Assembly (NCBI GenBank): GCA_036937835.1
Contig: CM072863.1
Location: 9,784,001-9,848,000 of the forward strand
Length of the DNA stretch: 64,000 bases
Reading direction: 5' to 3'
From: Pampus argenteus
Taxonomy: Eukaryota > Chordata > Actinopteri > Scombriformes > Stromateidae
Below are positions 12,401-21,071 of the stretch, one piece after another. Numbering within the stretch: position 1 is the stretch's first letter; the number at the start of each line of letters is the position of its first letter. The notes beneath the pieces are model-generated. The model was not told the origin of the DNA and searched no databases. It saw only the letters and a list, made by a program, of their open reading frames with translations. The translations under genes and the position numbers were made by a program.

Positions 12401-13983
12401 ATTATGCAAATGCAATTTTTAGAATAATGACAAATTCAAGCCAAATTGACACTTACCGCATTGCAAACTGGGCACAGCAATTTAAAGGAAAAAAATCTTC
12501 TGATGCACAAGGAGCAAACTGTAAAGTGAAATGCAAACAAATTTGTGTTACACTTAATCTGTTAGCAGATAATTTCCTTTCTTTCATCAAAGTTGTCAGT
12601 CAGCATTAACTTGTATTGAACAATACGTTAAAAAATACACTTAAAAGTGTTCCTCTTTAATTCAGACAACTGTCAATCATTGATGCGGATGCCAGTGCAA
12701 ACTGGCATCCGCAAAGATGCATCCACCTAAAATAGACCTGCATCAGCACAGAACTCACTCAACTGATCTTAAACCCAGAGATAACAGCAGGATGTTGGAT
12801 CCAGAGGGAGAGTGTTTACTACTGTATGGCTCCGATGCTCACGGTGATAGCAATACCAAAGCTAACATATGCCACGTTTGTACAAGTAGCCATCAGACAC
12901 ACACACACTGCAAAATAAATCTCACAAGCCACCTTTTCCCCCAGCTGTACTAATCAGGGAATGACTTTTAACAATATTTGGAGCTATTACGGCTCTTGAA
13001 ATGCATTTTGAATGGTGTTGCACTTGTATACTGCAATGCTTTGTGAAACTTCATTAACAGTAATTACTATCACAGCTGCTCTACTTGTTACTTACAGTTG
13101 TGAGAACATTTAGTCATCATTGAAATATTGAGGAAATCGAAGCAAATGGGACACCGAAGCAGGGCATCAACATTCTGTAGATGAGACACAGAAACACCTC
13201 ATTAGTTGTTTATGAATAACTTTTCAATGGTAATGATACATTATCCATTTGTTTAAAATGTGACAGGCTCCAGTTTTTGAAGGTCTTGCAGTGGTGGACA
13301 CATCTGTTCAATACACCACACAGTGTACTGGAAGTTGTATAGTGGCTGAGTCATAAGTTCTCCTAATTAGATTGTCAGTTCAACTGCATTGACTTAAATT
13401 AGCTTAACTGTACAATAGAAATAACAACTTAATTATTGCTAATGTGGTCATGTGTCAATACGGTGTTTGTTTTTTTTGTTTGTTTGTTTTAGCGGGGTAG
13501 CATTAAACGCTTTAGGTTGTTTCGTTTAACGTAAAATGCTCAATTTCGTTAACTGAATATACCGTTAGGCAGTCTGAACAGACAGGGTTTCAATGTAACG
13601 CTAGCTTAACGTTCACGCTACGTGCTACGATCAATAATGTCAGTCAACTGTAGAAACGTAACTTGATTCGTTAATATGTATCACAAATATGTTAGCGTTA
13701 CTTAGTTAACGCTAATGTTACATTAGCAATTGTTAGGTTACACATCAGTCAACTGTACTAGATAACAGAGCTCGATATATACATTTAATTACTTGGAAAC
13801 GGTAACGCTACTGGTCAGTGGGGTCAACGTCCTAGTATATTCCTTGTATGTAACATTAGCTGTTTTGGTATTCGTTTAGCTAGTAGCTAGTAGCCGGTAT
13901 GTGAGCAAAACATGCAACATTTCAAAATAAACATGGCTAGAACTTACTTTCAGACATATATCCGCTTCAGTCTGCAGCGCCAT
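332..13983 (-). CDS. rad18: rad18, E3 ubiquitin-protein ligase RAD18 (10 coding exons, 3' end outside window)
   Basis: RAD18 works in the nucleus with the E2 RAD6 to monoubiquitinate PCNA at stalled forks and so recruit translesion polymerases. Coding exons, in transcript order, are 13983-13948, 13174-13096, 12518-12457, 12285-12215, 8092-7662, 6980-6878, 5733-5546, 5101-5031, 4646-4586 and 463-332. All have GT/AG borders and compatible phases, giving about 411 residues (human RAD18 is 495). Domains: RING C3HC4 (C20, C23, C35, H37, C40, C43, C54, C57); long disordered linker (about 83-226); UBZ4 zinc finger (C229, C232, H244, C248); SAP domain (about 275-308); RAD6-binding helix region (about 324-390). 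The start ATG has A at -3 and G at +4. The reading frame is still open at 332, so the C-terminal segment, which carries the pol-eta-binding region in mammals, is off the left edge. Identity rests on clear RING, UBZ, SAP and RAD6-binding matches. Confidence 0.95.
1452..1471. repeat. poly-A tract
   Basis: Twenty consecutive A on the plus strand inside a rad18 intron. No SINE body was recognised directly upstream. Confidence 0.85.
3617..3698. mobile_element. short palindromic DNA element (MITE-like)
   Basis: The left arm contains GTCCAAAAAGTCTGAGACCA. The right arm contains GGTCTCAGACC followed by TACTGTAT, its imperfect inverted copy, with about 25 bases between. The 'gtctgagacca' and 'actgtat' ends resemble terminal repeats of small Tc1/mariner-type elements in fish genomes. 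No transposase is present, so it would be non-autonomous. Family name is uncertain. Confidence 0.6.
4586..4646 (-). CDS. rad18: rad18 coding exon 9, RAD6-binding region
   Basis: Encodes VMMFSKNQSEKEIDELHSNY, collinear with human VMVFTKDQTEKEIDEIHSKY. It is 61 nt, ending with one base of a split Arg codon completed 4.1 kb away in exon 10. Donor is GTAAGT and acceptor TTGCAG. Confidence 0.94.
5031..5101 (-). CDS. rad18: rad18 coding exon 8, start of RAD6-binding region
   Basis: Encodes AEDIAKEVEANEKIRNQLKG, a charged helix matching human RAD18 AAEIVQEIENIEKTRMRLE. This is the beginning of the segment that binds the E2 RAD6 (UBE2A/B). It is 71 nt, phase 0 at the end, with a GTGAGT donor and CAACAG acceptor. 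Confidence 0.93.
5546..5733 (-). CDS. rad18: rad18 coding exon 7, SAP DNA-binding domain
   Basis: Encodes KLVYNLLSMQELKRRLKDC, then LIKRHQEFVHIYNAQCDS. The helix-hinge-helix SAP domain is at about residues 275-308 and is nearly identical to human RAD18 beyond it. SAP domains in this family bind DNA near stalled forks. It is 188 nt. The acceptor after the split AG base pair restores a Ser codon; the donor is GTGAGA. Confidence 0.95.
6030..6079. repeat. teleost interspersed-repeat tail
   Basis: The sequence ttgtaatttggcactatata, followed by a degenerate 'actgacttgact' tail, is the 3' end of an interspersed repeat seen very often in spiny-rayed fishes. It lies in the intron between the SAP and UBZ exons of rad18. 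Confidence 0.5.
6878..6980 (-). CDS. rad18: rad18 coding exon 6, UBZ4 ubiquitin-binding zinc finger
   Basis: Encodes VDCPVC, then an 11-residue spacer, then HLDTC: the C-x2-C-x11-H-x3-C pattern of a UBZ4 finger (C229, C232, H244, C248). D246 before the last Cys corresponds to the Asp needed for ubiquitin contact in this class. It is followed by GEKKESLRT, closely like human EEKKESLRS. It is 103 nt with a TTTGCAG acceptor. Confidence 0.95.
7662..8092 (-). CDS. rad18: rad18 coding exon 5, large disordered linker
   Basis: The largest rad18 exon visible (431 nt, residues 83-227). It is rich in Ser, Pro, Lys and Thr with no fold expected, and lies between RING and UBZ. I see almost no alignable identity with human RAD18 here, apart from a hydrophobic patch SSVLSHFFQK that may correspond to human RLMDNFLIRE. 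Two psi-K-x-E sites, VKEE (177-180) and IKQE (195-198), and a PIP-like L-x-x-F-F (122-126) are present. The acceptor is TTTTTTCAG. The donor GTGAAG gives the correct phase for the UBZ exon. Confidence 0.9.
9275..9450 (+). repeat. teleost dispersed repeat
   Basis: Contains ctctgtggctcttcctgggg, then ccctgttaaaaggttttttg, and ends with gtaaagccctctgagacaaa. This order of blocks is a very common dispersed repeat in acanthomorph fish DNA. The copy is diverged and lacks the usual A-rich 'ttgaattg' tail. Confidence 0.65.
9530..9790 (+). repeat. diverged LINE-like repeat remnant
   Basis: Blocks such as tttggccctaaaccattcaa, followed by 'gttttataaac' and the 'ctctggggaca' segment upstream, match from memory a frequent fish retroelement fragment. 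No open frame is preserved. Placement in the LINE class is uncertain. Confidence 0.4.
10020..10045. repeat. (CACG/CA)n simple repeat
   Basis: Imperfect alternation of CACG and CA units, about 26 bases, in a rad18 intron. Confidence 0.8.
12215..12285 (-). CDS. rad18: rad18 coding exon 4, helix after the RING
   Basis: Encodes EATEQDLRNNRLLDDLVVNF. This matches the helical segment just after the RING in human RAD18 (EPDLKNNRILDELVKSLNF), part of the RING dimer interface. It is 71 nt and ends with two bases of a split Arg codon before a GTAACA donor. Confidence 0.92.
12457..12518 (-). CDS. rad18: rad18 coding exon 3, second half of RING finger
   Basis: Reads FCSLCIRRFF...LLCPVCNA, supplying RING ligands C40, C43, C54 and C57. 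The first codon is split with exon 2. It is 62 nt, with a TTTACAG acceptor and GTAAGT donor. With exon 2 it gives a complete C3HC4 RING, which contacts the E2 and drives dimer formation in this family. Confidence 0.93.
12684..12713. repeat. perfect inverted repeat, 13-bp stem with GCAA loop
   Basis: TGCGGATGCCAGT is followed by GCAA and then by its exact reverse complement. The 13-bp stem is fully paired. The loop is GCAA on the plus strand, but TTGC in the rad18 transcript. It lies in the intron between the two RING exons. It could be the core of a small mobile element; function unknown. Confidence 0.8.
13096..13174 (-). CDS. rad18: rad18 coding exon 2, first half of RING finger
   Basis: Encodes NVDALLRCPICFDFLN and then MMTKCSHN. 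This supplies the first RING Cys pair (C20, C23), then C35 and H37. It resembles human RAD18 LLRCGICFEYFN. It is 79 nt and ends with one base of a split codon. Donor is GTAAGT and acceptor CTACAG. Confidence 0.93.
13948..13983 (-). CDS. rad18: rad18 coding exon 1 (start codon)
   Basis: Twelve codons, beginning MALQTEAD and ending in phase 0 at a GTAAGT donor. The ATG sits in AAACATGG, a strong initiation context. The short N-terminus leads straight into the RING in the next exon, as in other RAD18 proteins. No in-frame stop is seen in the 36 bases upstream, so a longer N-terminus cannot be excluded, but the ETS- and CRE-like promoter elements lie only about 100 bases upstream. Confidence 0.88.
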
Positions 13984-14130
13984 GTTTGCTAAATAAAGTA
14001 TTGGAGGATTTAACAGAACTTTATGTTTTCAGCGGTCAGCGACCAAAACCAAAGTCCCGCTCGAAGCGACGCAGGACGCTTCTTACGTCGTTTGACGACT
14101 TCCGTTGAGTTGGAGTTCCAGATTTGTGTT
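13984..14130 (-). promoter_or_regulatory. rad18: rad18 5' UTR and proximal promoter region
   Basis: The roughly 150 bases upstream of the rad18 ATG include a local cluster of CpG dinucleotides in otherwise CpG-poor DNA. Read toward rad18, there is an ETS-like AACGGAAGT (14106-14098) and a CRE-like CGACGTAA (14090-14083). Both motifs are typical of TATA-less housekeeping and DNA-repair promoters. The transcription start itself cannot be fixed from sequence. Confidence 0.5.
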
Positions 14131-14156
14131 GCTGCACCACTGCTGCACATCCGTGA

Positions 14157-14200
14157 TCCATCACCCATGATCCATCACCCATCACCCATGATCCATGCAC
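14157..14200. repeat. short tandem repeat, 'atccatcaccc' units
   Basis: Three to four imperfect copies of tgatccatcaccca directly upstream of the rad18 promoter. Some copies have lost internal bases. Confidence 0.75.
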
Positions 14201-15820
14201 TACATAGCACATGTGTGTCCCATCTCTGTCCCTGTTATAACTTATATATCAATTTATTATGATTACCATTAATTAGTATTATTACTATTAATTATATATT
14301 GTATCACGTGTACATTAATCGCTTTCATTAATCGCTGCAATCTAAACAGATTTATTTGATTGCTCGATGAATTGAAATAAATTGCAACACAATGGCAAAA
14401 CAAAAGTATTACAATAGTAGTACTGTAGTTCTGAAAGCGTTTGCTACAACACTATGAACCGCTGCACTTTCTTTACTGTCTATGCTCTTTGTTGCATTAT
14501 TTCCACTTTAATTTGTTTTCTGAAATGTCTACATAAAGGATGCTTTATGAATCTAAATGTCAATCAGTTTTTATTTATAATGAACAATGAACAATGTCTA
14601 TTCATTGTAGCTTATTATGTAAGACACATAATGAGACAAGCTTCAGTTAAGAATTAAGCTGAAATATCAAAAAAAAAAAAAAAAAAAGCCATGAAGATTT
14701 TGTAAGACCACATGCTTATATTTCATTTTAGCAAGTCAGCCCCTCAAAATTTAAGCTATGTTAAATCTAACCATGACTGCAAGAAAGAAATCTGAGAATG
14801 GAAAATGAGAATACCATAACAACTGACTTACTTGTGGTGCCTCTATTTTTACAGCCTTGCTACTTTTCATTTCAGTTTATGAGGAGACAAATGATCCTGG
14901 CTTTCTACTACTTTCAGTGCTACCACTAGATGAATGTGCGTATCTTTGACAGTTGGCTTCAGATTCTTGTAGTCACTGATGGGAAAGTCTTAAACTAAAC
15001 GATCCCTTCATTTGAGACACTGTGGTGTTATTATAACATCTTGCCCTTGAACTGGAAAATGATTAGAAGGCTTTTAAGGGGCCTCACAAAAGTATAGTCA
15101 CACCAGCAAGCTATTACCAGAGGCCCATGATGACCTATAAAATATCCCACTTCAATTACTCCCTGTGTTAATATCATATTTTCTCACTTCCAATGCCAAT
15201 CATTGACAGGAAACTTGATGTCTGCTGTGATTGTGTTTTACACTATTGCAAAAGCTTAGTTACCAGTTACCCTTGTTTGAATGTATGAAGGGAAGGTAGT
15301 TAATGTCTGTTTAACAACTCCTTTCATGACAAGCTCAGCTTCAAAATAAAAGCTCTCAGAACAGACAATAAATACAAAGTGAATGACCTTGAACTAGTAT
15401 ATGTGTATTAAAACTGATAATTCTAGTCTATAACTTACTAACATTGCTCATTTATAAAAAAACATTAAAAAAACATTACCTAATTAAAATGGGATTGTCT
15501 GTGTAATCAAGCTTACTAATCCATTTGGCCTTTTGTTTACATTCAGCATTTAACATTATTGGTCACACAATTGATTAAAAATTGAAAATACTTAAACATG
15601 AACAGGATTTCAATGACACATGGCAGCAGCAATGTACTCTTCCCAGCATGCTTGTCAACTACTTATTCAGGCCCCCAGGAGCAGCACATACACTGCATCA
15701 CAAATATACAGAAATGTAATGTAAAAAATGACTGTATTGATTGACAGGTAGCCTAGTAGGTAACACCAGGCAACAAGACAGTATCATGCAAGTGTATTTT
15801 ATGTTGTATCATGTTACATT

Positions 15821-15823
<3 letters not shown>

Positions 15824-15865
<42 letters not shown>
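15824..15865. repeat. (TG)n microsatellite
   Basis: About 21 uninterrupted TG units on the plus strand. Confidence 0.95.
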
Positions 15866-15867
<2 letters not shown>

Positions 15868-17284
15868 AAATCATATAGAATGGATTTAAAGACTTCTTTG
15901 TATCAGATTATGGAAACTCCAGTTTGACTAAACACTGTCTTCTTCCAGCACTCCTCTGAGATATTCTGATGGGTTTGGACACATGAATGTTCATTTAGTG
16001 GACGCTCAGCCAAGCAGTAATTATATGCTTATATTGGCAAGATGAAATGATGTACTGAATGCCTGTGAGACTCTGTTTCATGTTTTCAAGTGTTATGTTA
16101 CAGTTAGTTAAACACATAACCAGGTATTTTACTCAGGGGTCTATTTCAGTCTGGAATTATTATTTTTTTGTCACCAAGGGCTTTTTTTTAAGTATCTCCT
16201 AACATGGAGAAAACATAATCATTATATAAACAATATCAAACAAAAGTTTATCCAGGCATCACACTACTTTCAAATTTTTTTAATAAAAAAACTCTCCAAC
16301 CAACCCCTGTTCTTGGTAGTTATGCAGGACTATGACTCAGAATAGCATCACACAAAGAAGACAGCCTATTAGCTTTTCTCCGGTGAAGTGTAGCATGCAG
16401 ATGTGGATTAAAACAAGTGTAATACATAAGAGATATATTAATTAAGGAAATAGAATTGAAAGAGTATATAGTGACAGGCAGATAATCTGTATTGCTTTTT
16501 TCACTTAAATGTGTGAGCAAAGCAAGTTCCAACAAACACACTATAGATCACGTGAAACTAAATCCAGGCCACAAAAGTATTTAATTCAATCGTTGCATAT
16601 GAACATACATTCATATTTATCATATGTACACATTAGCAGTGGCTTTGTCTGAAACATCAGCACGATGGCATACCCGCCGTCAGAGGTCTGTACTGTGCTT
16701 TGCCTTATCAGTGTTAGACTGTTTTCTATTCTCCACATGTATATCGCTGTCTAATGAGGCCCTTAGCAAATGAGTCATCCAGCCCTGTGTACTGGCTAAC
16801 ACAGGGCTGGACCTGTCTGGGATCTTAACAATGTTGGAGCAGTGGGAAATGAGTGCAAACAGATGACGTTAGAACTGCTTCTGGTGTTAAACAATGGGCA
16901 GGCCAGATAGCCATGTCCTTAAAGATGCCAATGACAGAGCTCTGCTTTTGCAATTAGTTCTTGATTATTTTTTCATGTGTTGTGTGTATATTGCTTCTAT
17001 ATTGCTAAAATTGTGGTTCAGTTTCATTGAGCAAGAGACAAATGACAACAATAATGTCATTTGGACCCAAGACACAAAAATAAGAATATTTTTGGTTATT
17101 TCTCCCCTACTGAAGCATTTTGGGGGTTTTTTAAATTTCTTTTAATATTTACTACAGTATGTATTGAAAGTAATGGATGAAGGATGAGGACAAAGAAAAT
17201 TCCTTTTATTAATTCTCATCTTTTGTGGACAAATTATATTTATTTTAAAGCTTTCTCTATAATTATCAGAGTGACTATATAATA

Positions 17285-17312
17285 ACTGAACTGAATTGAA
17301 TTGAATTGAATG
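17285..17312. repeat. (GAATT)n tail of a dispersed repeat
   Basis: The run ctgaattgaattgaattgaa follows a 'ctatataataactgaa' segment. This is the usual terminal tail of a frequent fish interspersed repeat, here truncated at its 5' side. Confidence 0.55.
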
Positions 17313-17708
17313 ATTCATCTGTTACAAAGTGACTTTAATTGAGAAAATATATTCTCATCAGAAATTCTATATTTACATAATGTATTATACAGGTTACATT
17401 AATATTTTATCCTGAAATCCATTCAGCTGTTGCGCTGGTAGGCGTCCTTGTCTGCAGCCATGTCCTTTGTATGTGACTCTGCACTTAATTAAAACTTTGT
17501 TCAAATTAACTGCTATGAATTGTTGATAACCATAGACTAGTATACAGTATATTTACTCTACACTCAGTGACTAGACATACCATATACCATACCATATATA
17601 CCACAGTTTCCTGATCTGTAATTCACAATTGAATTGTAATGCTAGTTTATCTTCTAATTAGTTGAAACTATATACATATCATATATATAGTAAGCTGTAT
17701 TATTTCAT

Positions 17709-17726
17709 TTAGGGTTAGGGTTAGGG
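17709..17726 (+). repeat. interstitial telomere-like repeat, (TTAGGG)3
   Basis: Three exact TTAGGG units on the plus strand, flanked by unrelated AT-rich DNA. It is too short to infer a chromosome fusion. Confidence 0.9.
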
Positions 17727-19016
17727 TTTTAACCTTAAAAGTAATAATATTAAAGACCCTGGGAAGTTAATTCACACTTTACGACAATCACCTGCTAACA
17801 CCTAATATACAAATAGCATGACTTCCATTTTCCTCCATGCTCTGATGAAGGTCACTAGGCTGATTTATTCAACACATGGCCAGAATAAATTGGAGGAATT
17901 GAGATTAGTCAACTTTGTCCTGCCGATCTATATGTGTTCTACCTTTTTACCTTCGAAACTGCCTGACTTTGTTTTAGCACCACAAACAAATACTGGAAAG
18001 GCACACCCTCTCAAAGGTCTAACTAATAATATTAATGCTCTGCTTTCCAAAAACATTTTCATCAACAACGGAGAATCAATGAAGCATTCGACAAGACATT
18101 TACTCATGATGTGTGTTAACAACGAATAAGATCGACTATTCCACAAACAGCCATAAGATGAAACCTGACTGTTACTAATCACATTATGAGGGTCATTTGT
18201 TTTCACTGGAATCAAATGAATATGCTATCAAAGGGTGATTGGCAATACAGGGTCAGTTCTGCCTCAGGCCTCACTGTTGCCATCGCTTTTCTTCAAAAAC
18301 CTCACTTCAAAAACTTCACTTCAAAGTTCCATCATCACTGCAAAGCCACATTTGGCATGCTTCTGCAAAAACGTCATAAATATAAACAAGCAGCAATAAG
18401 ATCTCAGAGCTTTAATGTGCAATCTATCTACGCATGTCTTGTCTGGGCGTATGATCAGGAGTTCTGTATATTGATCATGTGTGGTATGGCGTCTATTTAT
18501 TGGTGTGATTTTTCTGAGGATGTGCACGAACAATGAAAACAAAACCAGCCCTATTCTGTGTCGTTGGGAGTAATTCATTATGCATGCAGTATACAGTATG
18601 CACTAGCATGCGGCATCCCTGCACATTAAACATACAGGCAAAGCTAGAAATGTCACCGGATTCAGAGGTGTTTCTATCTGCTATGCTATCTGCCATAACC
18701 TTGAAAGTCTGATGATTGTTCAAGTTCCTTTTCCATTCACGCTTGATGAGTCTTGATGTGTCTTTTTTCATAAATGTACAGAAGAAGATAAGATGTTCCG
18801 TTCTGTGTAAGATCAGATTTTTTTTTTTTTATGAAAATGCACCAAAGTAAAATTATTGATTGCCCTACAGTATAAGGTATCAAGTATTCAAGAGATCAGC
18901 GCAGCACTGATATCTCCCTGACACACTGAGACAAAATATAAAAAATGAAAAAAGCTTCATGTTCTCATCTTTTCATAAAAAAGTCCCCTGTCTCACTCAA
19001 TATCTTGATCTAGTTG

Positions 19017-19017
<1 letters not shown>

Positions 19018-19093
<76 letters not shown>

Positions 19094-19098
19094 CTCTC
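19018..19098. repeat. compound (TC)n-(TATC)n microsatellite
   Basis: About 21 TC units, then about 8 TATC units, then three more TC units. The plus-strand open frame across it is a translation artefact of the repeat. Confidence 0.95.
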
Positions 19099-20872
19099 CG
19101 ACTCTGTCTCTATCTGAGCTGGTCCCTGGTTTGACATCCCTCCAACATTCATGGTTCTGTATACTCGATCCTCGATCCACATCCATGTCTCAGCTTCCAC
19201 AGTTGTACAGTATTGTAATTATTCTGTCATCATATAAAGCATTATTTCTTGCTATTACTAACTGTGATACAGTTTAAAGTAAAAATGTAAAAAAAAAATG
19301 CTATTTCAACACACAGGTGTGCACATAATATGGAAATACAAAAGTAAATGAAACATGACTTCCAGTTGTTTACATTGTTTTATTGTGATAATGAAAATGA
19401 ATGATCTACAGCTCTCCACTGGTCCTCGGGGTTCTTTTAATTGAAGAACTGCTTCACCATCAATTATTTTGATGAGGCAAAGCTGAAGGCAGAGAAGGTG
19501 AAGGTTGAAACAGGAAGTTATGATAATTTTGTTCTGCTGTGACATACACCAAGAGATTATGCGTTATTGAAGAGTTTGCTCTCATTTGTGTATTAATTAT
19601 AATGGAGGAAAAGCCAAATTAGGCCACTGGAGGGGTCTTATGCAACTTGTGTTTTTCAAACCAGCTGCAGCATCTGTCCTTCATTCCAGAGAGGCATAAG
19701 AAACTGCAGATTTGTTTATTTATATATTACTGTATTTTCTATTTTTGGCAGTTTGTCTTTTTGCTAAAATCACTTCTTCATGAGTAAAAACAAATGTGTT
19801 AAGATTTCTTATCCTTGTCCTAAAGTGCAGCAGGGATGTGCCACTGTGCTCATTAATTTCCGAACATAAAAGGGAGCAGAATCAAGAAGAAAGATTATTA
19901 TGTGTAACGTGTAAATTGAGATTAAATTCATGTCACTCAGTAGACAGACATCAATGTCTGTTTGTTCTGTCATTGCAATTAGTGCGACTAGTTCACAATA
20001 TGCATTCCCTTTATTTATTAATAAAGGTAATTGTGCAATAACCTTCAGAAATAAGTAAGGCACCAAAAATCAAATTTGATAAAAATATGCATGCATCTGA
20101 TCTCTCAAACTTTATGGAAATAGATACATTGAGATTTTATAACGATATATAATTATAATAATGTGATCTACTATATACACTACTAAGTACAGTAAACACA
20201 CTGATATTGGCTTATATTTACTTGTTAGTAAGTGGTTCCTTCCCGATTAATGAAAGATGTGAACGCAGTTGTGTGTTCGACACGTTCTTGTTGATCAGAG
20301 GTTTCTCAGGTGGAACAAATTAAATTTGGTTTATGCTCCGTCAGGGTGAGATGCTGGTGTAACGCTCTCTGACCAATGGACTAGAAAGCTAATTTCAAAT
20401 GGGGGGATGTAATCATCTAATTCATGCAAAACTCTGAGCGTTCATTCTCTGAACACTTGTTGCTAATTTATATAGCACAATCAAAAGGATGCTGACTACA
20501 CACCCTACATGGAAAACTCATGTTCATCAGACACTTTCACTGCTGCAGTTTCTCCATCATGTGGCCACAGAAAGAACTACAGAATCATGTTGGTTACTTT
20601 TTTGGTTATTTAAATTATTATAATAATTATATATTTATTATATAATTATATATGTTAATGTTAATGTGTTTGTGTTTTTTTTAAATAATAATCTTAAATG
20701 TAATCCCCCCTTCTCATGTTTTAATGATATTAAAACAATTACCTTTTTTCTTATTCTGTGTCTGCCGTAAAAATAATAACAATAACAAATAACAATAATG
20801 TTAATTTTTAAAAGGCAAAGGCATTGTGTTTGTATTTAAGTATGGTCAGTCATAGAGAACGTACAGTGTAAT

Positions 20873-20998
20873 CTGGTGGCCTAGTGGTTAAAATATATAC
20901 CATAAGACAGCAATATCCTCAGTTCTGGCTGGGTACCTTTGTTGAACATCATATCCCTCTCGCCTCACTTTTCTTATCTGCATCTTTTATGTTATCTT
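20873..20998 (+). mobile_element. tRNA-derived SINE
   Basis: Begins with ggtggcctagtggttaaaat, a box-A-like tRNA segment. A degraded box-B-like 'cagttctggctggg' follows, then the body 'tacctttgttgaacatcatatccctctcgcc'-type region. The order is that of tRNA-head SINEs common in fishes. It lies just beyond the predicted srgap3 poly(A) site, antisense to that gene. Confidence 0.7.
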
Positions 20999-21065
20999 GG
21001 TGATTTCAAATCTACCATAACAAAACAAAAACACCAGAATATCCAGATCACAGAGCAATAATGGT

Positions 21066-21071
21066 TTTATT
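21066..21071 (-). terminator. srgap3: candidate distal poly(A) signal of srgap3
   Basis: Canonical AATAAA on the minus strand with a GT/T-rich element (TGGTGTTTTTGTTTTG) about 35 bases further downstream. A proximal alternative is at 23610-23605. Confidence 0.45.

Larger units (their letters stand above)
14201..21045. other. intergenic region between srgap3 3' end and rad18 promoter
   Basis: No coding sequence with recognisable similarity or splice structure was found. It holds a (TG)n array (15824-15865), a (TTAGGG)3 unit (17709-17726), a compound (TC)n/(TATC)n array (19018-19098) and a tRNA-derived SINE (20873-20998). Open frames up to about 116 codons occur here but overlap on both strands and look like chance. 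Confidence 0.65.

Noticed and set aside
17818..18771. Overlapping open frames of 85-116 codons on both strands in the intergenic region
   Set aside because: No recognisable domain, no splice context, and frames on opposite strands overlap heavily. Consistent with chance.
19014..19277. Open frame starting with Ser-Leu repeats
   Set aside because: The N-terminal half is only the (TC)n/(TATC)n microsatellite read as protein.
20873..20965. tRNA-like head considered as a real tRNA gene
   Set aside because: Box B is degraded, no acceptor stem pairs, and the sequence continues as a SINE body.
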